Origin: Acidobacteriaceae bacterium
GTDB taxonomy: Bacteria; Acidobacteriota; Terriglobia; Terriglobales; Acidobacteriaceae
Assembly (NCBI GenBank): GCA_025355385.1
Contig: JANXZS010000137.1
Location: forward strand, 1 to 53,101
DNA length: 53,101 bases
Direction: 5' to 3'
Shown: positions 46,676-53,101 of the stretch, piece by piece
How the letters are laid out: every line of letters starts with the position of its first letter
Position numbering within the stretch: the stretch's first letter is position 1
Notes under the pieces: generated by a model
What the model was told of the DNA's origin: nothing
Database searches by the model: none
Seen by the model: only the letters and a program-made list of their open reading frames with translations
Position numbers and translations under genes: made by a program

Positions 46676-47197
46676 ATGTCGATCGTGCGCAACATTGCCG
46701 GGATTGCCAAGGGCATGAGCATCACCCTCGGGGAGATGTTCAAACCGACCACGGTGGAGAATTATCCCGATGGCCCGGGGCCGATGCGAGGCGCGCAGAT
46801 TGAGGAGCGCTTCCGCGGCAGACACGAGTTGCAGCGCGATGAGAATGGCCTGGAAAAGTGCGTTGCCTGCTTCCTGTGCGCGGCGGCATGCCCATCCAAC
46901 TGTATTTACATAGAAGCGGCTGAGAACACTGCCGAGATACGGATTTCAAGTGCGGAACGCTATGCCAAGGTCTACAACATCGATTACAACCGCTGCATCT
47001 TCTGCGGCTATTGTGTGGAGGCGTGTCCTACCGATGCGATCACCCATGGACGCAATTTCGAACTGGCCTCGCTCAATGCGACGAGCCTGGTGATGCGTAA
47101 AGAAGATATGCTGGTGCAGATCGGTGGAGTCTCCGCCCCGATTCCTGAGTTATCCGGAAAAGCCAACTCGCATTCAACCGGTCTGCCGGAGTATTAA
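46676..47197 (+). CDS. nuoI: NADH-quinone oxidoreductase subunit I (orphan NuoI)
   Basis: 173 aa. Two [4Fe-4S] cluster motifs: CVACFLCAAACP (Cys62, 65, 68, 72) and CIFCGYCVEACP (Cys107, 110, 113, 117). N-terminal MSIVRNIAGIAKGMSITLGE and FRGRHELQRDENGLEKC are typical of NuoI, which passes electrons within complex I. None of the other nuo genes is next to it, so it is either an extra copy or part of a split complex I. Confidence 0.9.
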   Translation: MSIVRNIAGIAKGMSITLGEMFKPTTVENYPDGPGPMRGAQIEERFRGRHELQRDENGLEKCVACFLCAAACPSNCIYIEAAENTAEIRISSAERYAKVYNIDYNRCIFCGYCVEACPTDAITHGRNFELASLNATSLVMRKEDMLVQIGGVSAPIPELSGKANSHSTGLPEY

Positions 47198-47353
47198 ATT
47201 CAGCGCGGCAGATAGTTTTGTCCAAGCGAACTATCGCGGATCGCGCCCACATTCCTTACTCGTTCCTGAATCTTCCCAAGCCAAATATTCGTTGCGTGAA
47301 CAGTTGGCGCTGCAAGTTGTCAACGAGCGATGAGGCACGGTAGCCTAGAAGAT

Positions 47354-48226
47354 ATGGATTCCCCAAGGTCGAACGGCTTCTCGCGTCGGGTCGAAGTGCA
47401 ACCCGAAATACTGCCGCCTGGCTACGAACCGAAAGTGGGCCTTCGGGAGCCCGCCCGTGTAGACGAAGCGGATCGCGGAGTGACGCGAAGCCGGTCGCGC
47501 TGGGCCTACGCTCCGGCAACCTATGTGCTGGTGGCCATCAACTGCCTCGTCTTCCTCGCGATGGTCTTGAAGGGTATCTCGCCCACACTTCCGACCACGG
47601 AACAATTATTGGCGTGGGGGGCAAATAACGGATCTCTGGTGATGCTGCACGGCGAGTGGTGGCGTTTGTTATCGGCAGCCTTTGTACATGTAGGCATCAT
47701 TCATCTGGCAACCAACATGTGGTGCTTATGGAACCTGGGCATGCTGGGCGAGCCACTGCTGGGTCCGATCGGACTGATGGCAGTGTATGTCCTGAGCGGA
47801 ATCTCGGGTAATCTGCTGAGCAACGCGGTTCATCCCGGGATACCCGGGCATCTGGGAGTGGTGGGAGCAGGTGCGTCCGGCGCGGTCTTCGGCCTGTGCG
47901 GTGTGCTAATAGTTCTTCTCAAATCGCCGCTGCTGCCAGTATCGCCAGTCGAAGTGAAGCGCTTGCGGCAGAGCGTAATCAACTTCGCGATCCTCAACTT
48001 CGTCATTGGCGGGTCTACTTGGTTCTTCCACGCGGGACTGCAGATAGACAACATGGCCCACCTTGGCGGTTTTCTTTGCGGCCTTGCCCTGGGCGTTCCG
48101 CTGGTTCCGAGGATTGGGGCACCTCGACAACAGTTCCGTAAGCGTCAGCACCTGGCATATTACGGTATGGCCGTCCTGTTGATGGTGATTGGTTTCGGTA
48201 TCTCGTCGTTCTGGCTTTCGGCCTGA
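47354..48226 (+). CDS. Rhomboid family intramembrane serine protease
   Basis: 290 aa from ATG 47354 (298 from ATG 47330; no clear ribosome-binding site for either). About 50 N-terminal cytoplasmic residues, then six or seven membrane helices. WRLLSAAFVHVGIIHLATNM, GAGASGAVFGLCGVL (catalytic Ser in GASG) and IDNMAHLGGFLCGL (catalytic His) form the Ser-His dyad. It cuts membrane proteins within or near the bilayer; substrates unknown. Followed by a terminator. Confidence 0.93.
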   Translation: MDSPRSNGFSRRVEVQPEILPPGYEPKVGLREPARVDEADRGVTRSRSRWAYAPATYVLVAINCLVFLAMVLKGISPTLPTTEQLLAWGANNGSLVMLHGEWWRLLSAAFVHVGIIHLATNMWCLWNLGMLGEPLLGPIGLMAVYVLSGISGNLLSNAVHPGIPGHLGVVGAGASGAVFGLCGVLIVLLKSPLLPVSPVEVKRLRQSVINFAILNFVIGGSTWFFHAGLQIDNMAHLGGFLCGLALGVPLVPRIGAPRQQFRKRQHLAYYGMAVLLMVIGFGISSFWLSA

Positions 48227-48265
48227 ACCGTGACGGCAACGCCCGCGCCAAAGTGCACACATGAG

Positions 48266-48293
48266 AAAGCCCCGAGGCTGTGCCGGGGCTTTT
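48266..48293 (+). terminator. Rho-independent terminator after rhomboid gene
   Basis: AAAGCCCCG, 9-base loop, CGGGGCTTT followed by TT. Lies 40 bases after the rhomboid stop, in the convergent gap with the XRE gene. Confidence 0.85.
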
Positions 48294-48298
48294 CATGT

Positions 48299-48324
48299 CT
48301 GTGTCTCAAGGATATGAGACACAG
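48299..48324. terminator. Second hairpin in the same gap
   Basis: CTGTGTCTCA, loop AGGATA, TGAGACACAG: perfect 10-bp stem. On the minus strand it is just after the XRE gene's stop (48336), so it may end that transcript. Its GTCTC/GAGAC core resembles hairpin family 2 but the flanks differ. Confidence 0.6.
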
Positions 48325-48335
48325 TTGTTGTGCTT

Positions 48336-48683
48336 TCAGCGGACGGCGGTAGCTGCGAACTTTTTGACCATCGCTAACAGCAGCTTTCGGTCGCTATCGT
48401 TCAGATTAGAAGAATAACGGCGAATCTGTGTCAGGAAGCGGAGTTCATCGTCGGTAAGCTTCTGTGTATTCATCTCTCGGCCGAGGGTTTCTTCGGCAAA
48501 AAATTGCGCCAACGGCAGGTCGAGAGCGCCTGCTATCTTTGCCAGCGTGTCCAACGATGGAACGGTATGTCCGTTTTCCACACGGGACAGGTAGCAGCGC
48601 AACAAACCAGTACGCTTCTCAATATCTCCTTGCGACAGCCCTTTTTGTAAGCGATAGCCCCGAATGGTGATCCCGATCTGCAT
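48336..48683 (-). CDS. XRE-family transcriptional regulator
   Basis: 115 aa from ATG 48683. Lambda-repressor-like helix-turn-helix: IRGYRLQKGLSQGDIEKRTG, LLRCYLSRVENGHTVPSLDT, LAKIAGALDLPLAQFF. The C-terminal part (KLTDDELRFLTQIRRYSSNL) is short and helical, with no sensor domain. The frame extends to TTG 48719, but that region holds the likely ribosome-binding sequence. Target genes unknown; no obvious partner toxin. Confidence 0.88.
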   Translation of the reverse strand: MQIGITIRGYRLQKGLSQGDIEKRTGLLRCYLSRVENGHTVPSLDTLAKIAGALDLPLAQFFAEETLGREMNTQKLTDDELRFLTQIRRYSSNLNDSDRKLLLAMVKKFAATAVR

Positions 48684-48872
48684 ATTTATTACCTGAACGG
48701 CACTTTCTCCTTGCGACAAGGTCAGAATATTTTAGTAGTGACTCTATGGTTAACACGACTGTCGAAGGCAATCAAGCACTTTTTGCGACACCGAGGGTAA
48801 ATCTTTCCCAACCTTCCCGAACCGTCATTCATACCTGCTACTTGCCGGTCCCCAAAACTGTTAAAAGCCACG

Positions 48873-49619
48873 TCATTTTTGCAGTGTACGTGACAAGAAT
48901 GTAACTATTCTCTGATGCGCATCCTCCGCTTCTTCGCTTCGATATCCCAATTTATTATTGGGATTTTCAAAGGCATGGCCGGCCTCGGGGTAAATTTTTA
49001 CGTCGGCCGGATTGCCCAGTTGTTTCATCTGAACAGCGAAAGCATCGACGGAAGCAGGCAGAATTCCCATATCTTTGCCGCCAAAGTTGCCTAGGACAGA
49101 GGCTTTGATCTTGGCGAGGGAGGTCTGCTCCGTGGGTAGAGATCCATAGTTGACCACTACCGAGCGCAGCGAGGGTTCCGCCACGGCAAGTTGTATGGCG
49201 TAGCCTCCGCCCATGCACCAGCCGAGGGCACCGATCCGCTTGGCTTCAACATCCTTCCTCTGTTTCAGGAAGTGGACTGCCGAGACCAGGTCGCGCACTC
49301 CGCGGTCCTGCGGAAGGCCCCGGCTCAACTGGTGGGCCGCGTCGGGATCATTGGCTACCTGGCCCCGGTACAGGTCGACCGCCAGCGCGACATAGCCCAG
49401 CGCGGCATACTGCGCGGCCTGTTCTTTCACCCAGTCATTCAGGCCCCACCACTCGTGGATGACGACCAGTGCCGGATGCGGACCCGAGCCGGAAGGAAGG
49501 TAGAGGAGGCCCTGTGCCATTTCGCCGCCACTGGCAAAGGAAACTTTCTGGGGTTCGGGGTTGGCGGCAAGAGCGAAGGATGCAGATAGCAGAATGAGCA
49601 ATGTCAGGATACGTCTCAC
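48873..49619 (-). CDS. Secreted dienelactone hydrolase family protein
   Basis: 248 aa from a GTG at 49619, giving a signal peptide (MRRILTLLILLSASFALA) and AAGGAA 5-10 bases upstream; the longer frame (to 49799) is not supported and contains hairpin family 2. Alpha/beta hydrolase with cysteine nucleophile in ALGWCMGGGYA, an acid in FGGKDMGI, and His in EAGHAFENP. Family members hydrolyse lactones or esters; the periplasmic location and substrate are uncertain. Confidence 0.88.
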   Translation of the reverse strand: MRRILTLLILLSASFALAANPEPQKVSFASGGEMAQGLLYLPSGSGPHPALVVIHEWWGLNDWVKEQAAQYAALGYVALAVDLYRGQVANDPDAAHQLSRGLPQDRGVRDLVSAVHFLKQRKDVEAKRIGALGWCMGGGYAIQLAVAEPSLRSVVVNYGSLPTEQTSLAKIKASVLGNFGGKDMGILPASVDAFAVQMKQLGNPADVKIYPEAGHAFENPNNKLGYRSEEAEDAHQRIVTFLSRTLQK

Positions 49620-49765
49620 GGGGATTCCTTTCGTTTCGGGGCTCTTCAGGAGTGCCGCAAGCGCTAAGCCGTGGGTATCGCGCGGCCTCCAATGGGAGTT
49701 GACAGCTAGGATGCGTGGATAGCAGGCCGCGCGGGGAGGCAGCCAGATATGACCAGCCAATTTAA

Positions 49766-49791
49766 CCCACGTCTCAAAAGCGAGACGTGGG
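49766..49791. repeat. Palindromic hairpin family 2, copy 3
   Basis: CCCACGTCTC, loop AAAAGC, GAGACGTGGG: perfect 10-bp stem, followed by GCACCCAA as in copy 1. Between fabG and the hydrolase gene (both minus). Confidence 0.85.
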
Positions 49792-49834
49792 GCACCCAAT
49801 TTTGCGTGCTATCCAGGCAATGCGGGGTCTGCCG

Positions 49835-50596
49835 TCACGCCATGTACATGCCGCCGTTGACGTCCAGCACATGCCCGGTGATGTATGCCGCTTCGGGCGA
49901 TGCCAGGAAAGCGACGGCGTAGGCGATATCAGCGTCGGTGCCGGCTCGTCCTAGCGGAATGTGGGCGATCATTGCCTCGCGCTGCTTGTCGTCGAGCACG
50001 GCGGTCATGGCGGTCTCAATGTAGCCGGGGGCAACCGCGTTGGCGGTGATGCCGCGGGAGGCAAGTTCGCGCGCGAGAGAGCGCGTAAGGCCGATCAATC
50101 CGGCCTTGCTGGCGGCATAGTTTGCCTGTCCGGCCTGGCCGCTGCGCGCCACCACGCTGGAGATGTTGATGATCCTTCCCCAGCGGGCCTTGAGCATGGA
50201 ACTGATTACGGCCTGGGTGAGCAGGAATGCGCCGGTGAGGTTGGTGGTCAGAACATCGTCCCAGTCCGCGCGCTTCATTCGCAACATCAGCCCGTCGCGG
50301 GTGATGCCGGCGTTGTTGACCAGGATGTCAATCGCTCCAAACTGCGCAATTACGGTCTTGGCCGTCGCCTTGATGGACTCTTCGCTGGACACGTCGATAA
50401 CAAACACCTCTGCGGTGCCGCCGGACGCTGTAATCTCGGCGGCGACCTCGTCGAGCTTGGCGTGGTTGCGGGCTGCCAGTGCGATCCGCGTTCCCCTCTT
50501 GGCCAGTTGCAGAGCACATGCGCGGCCGATACCCTGTGAGGCTCCGGTTATGAGCGCGGTCTTGCCGTCGAGTGACGCCGCTTCGAGTGATGCCAT
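49835..50596 (-). CDS. fabG: 3-oxoacyl-ACP reductase FabG-like short-chain dehydrogenase
   Basis: 253 aa. NADP(H) binding TALITGASQGIGRACA, NNAGITRDGLML, catalytic Ser in INISSVVARSGQ and YAASK, and the C-terminal PEAAYITGHVLDVNGGMYMA. Reduces 3-ketoacyl-ACP in fatty-acid synthesis. NAGITRD and the MYMA end are typical of FabG, but the lack of fab neighbours leaves another SDR role possible. Confidence 0.88.
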   Translation of the reverse strand: MASLEAASLDGKTALITGASQGIGRACALQLAKRGTRIALAARNHAKLDEVAAEITASGGTAEVFVIDVSSEESIKATAKTVIAQFGAIDILVNNAGITRDGLMLRMKRADWDDVLTTNLTGAFLLTQAVISSMLKARWGRIINISSVVARSGQAGQANYAASKAGLIGLTRSLARELASRGITANAVAPGYIETAMTAVLDDKQREAMIAHIPLGRAGTDADIAYAVAFLASPEAAYITGHVLDVNGGMYMA

Positions 50597-50623
50597 GTGT
50601 TTGACGATGCTCCTGCTGCGGAA

Positions 50624-51451
50624 TTATAGAGGTTCGGGAGCCGAGAGAGGAGAGCGAGCGGAGGCTGACATGGTATAGGCCAGCTCCAGCGACCAGACGT
50701 ACACCGCCAGCTCGCGGGAGTAGTGCAGCAGGGGAGCAGTGTCGGGCAGACGGATGCCATGCGCCGCCGGCAGATCGTTGATGTTGATCTCCGCCTCCGC
50801 CTTCTCCAGCGGCCAGGGCATGTGGTGGATGTTTCCCCGCAGCAGTTCGCCACGTCGATTGCTGGTATAGAGGCAGTACCGCTCGGTCAGAAAATGCTCG
50901 ATCGTGCCGGGTGTGCTTGGCGGTAGGTTGGGCCCCAGTCCGCGATAGCTGGCGCGAAATCGAACCGGGTGGGGAGATAACAGGCGTTCACTCTGATAGA
51001 GGAATCCTCGTTCGCCCTGGGGCTCGATGCTCATGCGCGCCCAGTAGTAGGGTAGGTGGAAGAGCGTCCGTGCCACCGCGACGGCGAGGGCACTGGCCGC
51101 GTCCAGCGAGAAGAAATAGACCCCGTAGGAATTGGTATCGCGCTCGCGTACGTAAGTCCGCAGATTCAGCTCAGGGAATCGATGGGTGCCGGGGATCTGC
51201 GGTACTCCGCGCATTTGGACGCGGTCCATCCAAAAGGGAACGATGCCGATCCATGCTTCTCCGTCGAAGGTGTCAACGACCAGCTTCGGGGGGATGAGGG
51301 GAGTGAGCTGTTCGATCGGGACCGGCCAGTGAGCAAACAGGAGGTCGTTCCATCGCTGGCTCATCGTCCAAGGTCCAACCGGGAGGGGCCATGTGCGATG
51401 GCTGGTATTGGAGAGAATTTCCGATGGGTCCTGTCTCTTTTCGCTGCTCAT
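50624..51451 (-). CDS. DUF2071 protein (YqjF-like)
   Basis: 275 aa, cytoplasmic. N-terminal QRWNDLLFAHWPVPIEQLTP is the family mark, followed by VDTFDGEAWIGIVPFWMDRV, FPELNLRTYVRERDTNSYGV and YFFSLDAASALAVAVAR. The fold is thought to resemble acetoacetate decarboxylase; the activity is not known. Its end is 27 bases upstream of fabG on the same strand. Divergent from the ThyX-like gene. Confidence 0.8.
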   Translation of the reverse strand: MSSEKRQDPSEILSNTSHRTWPLPVGPWTMSQRWNDLLFAHWPVPIEQLTPLIPPKLVVDTFDGEAWIGIVPFWMDRVQMRGVPQIPGTHRFPELNLRTYVRERDTNSYGVYFFSLDAASALAVAVARTLFHLPYYWARMSIEPQGERGFLYQSERLLSPHPVRFRASYRGLGPNLPPSTPGTIEHFLTERYCLYTSNRRGELLRGNIHHMPWPLEKAEAEININDLPAAHGIRLPDTAPLLHYSRELAVYVWSLELAYTMSASARSPLSAPEPL

Positions 51452-51620
51452 GACGCCGGCTTACCGTATAAGGATCGCATATCAGATGAAACCGAGCCGG
51501 CCATGTCGCAAAGTAAGGCCGGGGGAAGTGGTTCGAATGTAGCTTACAGCGTCTGGCACAGGATCTTCCACAACAGCGGGAGAGAAATCCTTGCCGGCAT
51601 GCCGTATTCTGTTTGCGATC

Positions 51621-53101
51621 ATGCCAGAAAAGGAAACCACAGCGCACGCCGCCCTCCTGACCGAAGAACCAGCCCAAGCCCGCAATCAGACCGAAGTTTT
51701 CGCCGTATTTGGCGCCGATCCCGAGGTGCTGGCTTACGCCATGGCAAAGTACTCCCGGTCAGCGCTCTCGATGAAGGACTCGCTGCGTGAGATCAGCAGC
51801 CAGCGAGCCGAGCAGTTCCTCAACACATTTTATTTTCAATATGGCCATCGATCGATTGCGGACCTGGCCCACGTTGCTTTTGCCGTCGAGAGGCTTTCGC
51901 TGGCGGCAGCGATTGTACTGTTGGACGAGCAGCGCTGGGACGGGCAGGAGCGCTCGACGCGCTACCAGAATTTTTCTAAAAGCGGATGGTACCTGCCGGA
52001 GTTCGGCAGCGCCGGTCAGCCGCGCCAGCTTTACAAAGACACGATGGCTGCTCTTTTCCGCGAGTACCACACTACGGCGGAGGCGATGTTCGTCTTTCTG
52101 CGGGAAAAGACTGCGAAACCCGACGAGATGAAGCAGGATGCCTTTGATCGCACTCTGCGGGCGCGGGCTTTTGACGTGGCGCGCTATCTGTTGCCCCTGG
52201 CCACCAATACATCGCTGGGGCAGATTGTGAATGCGCGCACGCTGGAGAGCCAGGTGTCACGGCTGCTTTCGCATCCGGCGGCGGAGATTCGGGAATTAGG
52301 CCTAAGGCTGAAAGAAGCTGCTGCCGGGGCCGCATGGAATGTTCAACATGAGCAGTTGGCCGTGCTGCAGGCCGAGATTGCCTTCCTCGATCCTGCAATG
52401 GGCGCGAAGGCTCGAGATCTGCTGATGCGCGACGTAAAGACGGCGCCGACGCTGGTTAAATATGCGACACCCAATGCCTACGCTATCGAGACGCGCCGCG
52501 ATCTGGCCCAGGCCGCCGCAGCCCTGATGAAGAACGAGCCCATCGCCGTGGCTCCGGTAGTGGACCTGGTTGAGCCCACGGAATCGCTGGAAGTGGAGTT
52601 GGCGACGACGCTGCTCTACGCAGTTTGCCACTACCCCTATCGCCAACTCCTGCAGCACGTGGCGGCACTCACGGCTGCCGAGCAGGAGGAGATTGTGGAT
52701 ATGGGTCTGCGGCGACGCGGCAAGCATGACGAACTACTGCGCGAATATTCTGGCGGGCAGTCTTTGCGTTTCGACATCCTGATGGATATTGGCGGCTTTC
52801 GCGACATGCACCGCCATCGCAAGTGCACCCAGATCCTGCAGCCTTTCACCAGCGCACACGGCTTTGAAGTGCCCGACAGCCTGACCGAAGCCGGCCTTCG
52901 CCGTCCCTATGAAGCGGCGATGTCGGAGGCCCATGCGGCCTATGCGAAGATTGCCCATTCGCAGGCTCCGGAGGCGGAGGAGTCGGCGAAATACGTGTTG
53001 CCGCTAGGCACCCGCAACCGCGCGCTCTTCAAGATGGACTTTGCCGAGGCGCTGTATATCGCGGAGCTGCGATCCAGTCCCCAGGGACATTTTTCCTACC
53101 G
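51621..53101 (+). CDS. thyX: Long ThyX-like FAD-dependent thymidylate synthase (cut by window edge)
   Basis: The frame is open from ATG 51621 to the end (493 codons). It contains two related halves. First: YGHRSIADLAHVAFAVERLS, then EQRWDGQERSTRYQNF (about 104-119), which keeps the E-x-S-T-R-Y end of the ThyX motif but not RHR. Second, from about residue 330: YPYRQLLQHV, then GFRDMHRHRKCTQILQPF (about 392-409), which keeps RHR-x-x-(S/T) but not the S-x-R-Y end. ThyX normally makes dTMP from dUMP with FAD and methylene-THF as a 220-aa tetramer. Whether this long form is active is not known. Starts 170 bases from the divergent DUF2071 gene. Confidence 0.75.
   Translation, partial: MPEKETTAHAALLTEEPAQARNQTEVFAVFGADPEVLAYAMAKYSRSALSMKDSLREISSQRAEQFLNTFYFQYGHRSIADLAHVAFAVERLSLAAAIVLLDEQRWDGQERSTRYQNFSKSGWYLPEFGSAGQPRQLYKDTMAALFREYHTTAEAMFVFLREKTAKPDEMKQDAFDRTLRARAFDVARYLLPLATNTSLGQIVNARTLESQVSRLLSHPAAEIRELGLRLKEAAAGAAWNVQHEQLAVLQAEIAFLDPAMGAKARDLLMRDVKTAPTLVKYATPNAYAIETRRDLAQAAAALMKNEPIAVAPVVDLVEPTESLEVELATTLLYAVCHYPYRQLLQHVAALTAAEQEEIVDMGLRRRGKHDELLREYSGGQSLRFDILMDIGGFRDMHRHRKCTQILQPFTSAHGFEVPDSLTEAGLRRPYEAAMSEAHAAYAKIAHSQAPEAEESAKYVLPLGTRNRALFKMDFAEALYIAELRSSPQGHFSY

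Noticed and set aside
31508-49791. CRISPR array
   Set aside because: The family 2 palindromes are single and thousands of bases apart, without regular spacers.

Overview
The window looks like a chromosome segment from an Acidobacteriota member, most likely subdivision 1 (Terriglobia/Acidobacteriaceae). This is inferred from the style of the proteins (S1, HspR-controlled dnaK cluster, GH127, TPR proteins, UbiD, CHAD/PPK) and the moderately GC-rich codon use, not from any search. There is no phage, plasmid or CRISPR array. Most of the window is housekeeping and envelope genes, with one decayed mobile-element zone and several small interspersed repeats.

Layout. 1-6 kb: the 5' end of rpsA (minus strand, cut by the window edge), a small secreted protein, a secreted esterase, and a three-gene exporter (HlyD adaptor, ABC ATPase, ABC-2 permease) with 4-base overlaps. 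6-10.5 kb: minus-strand secreted proteins (cytochrome c, Tat-exported GH127 glycosidase, TPR protein). 10.7-14.3 kb: a graveyard of recombination genes around an initiator tRNA: a small serine resolvase without its catalytic N-terminus, a PadR-type regulator, a large serine recombinase broken by a deletion, a nonsense codon and a frameshift, tRNA-fMet, and an IS481-type transposase remnant. 14.3-21 kb: peroxiredoxin, ffh, aldo/keto reductase, beta-lactamase-like hydrolase (all minus), then a glycosylasparaginase-type hydrolase and beta-carbonic anhydrase. 21.5-24.5 kb: an unrecognised 341-aa protein with a PIN-nuclease-like pattern of acidic residues, and a DHA2 drug exporter.

24.6-31.4 kb: the heat-shock cluster dnaK, a 56-aa gene, dnaJ, a secreted protein, a GNAT acetyltransferase that seems to have a premature stop, hspR, and a GT21-type glycosyltransferase. 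A HAIR-like inverted repeat sits over the predicted dnaK promoter, so HspR probably represses this cluster and itself. 31.6-38.6 kb: an ArnT/PMT-type membrane glycosyltransferase, then CHAD, SixA and PPK1, a polyphosphate/phosphohistidine group, and a degenerate sigma-like protein. 38.7-43.6 kb: TolC and EmrA-like proteins without their own inner-membrane pump, Dps, a DedA-rhodanese fusion, and a small Cys-rich protein. 43.8-53.1 kb: UbiD-like decarboxylase, a secreted protein that may be frameshifted, an orphan NuoI ferredoxin, rhomboid protease, XRE regulator, dienelactone hydrolase, FabG, a DUF2071 protein, and a long ThyX-like protein that runs off the end.

Two repeat families stand out. 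Family 1 is a 105-111 bp element with 12-bp terminal inverted repeats and an inner hairpin (copies at 22.84, 34.71 and 46.34 kb). Family 2 is a short palindromic hairpin built on CCCACGTCTC/GAGACGTGGG (31.51, 35.52 and 49.77 kb). All copies are between genes. The best candidates for something undescribed are family 1, the PIN-like orphan, and the tandem ThyX protein whose signature motif appears split between its two halves.
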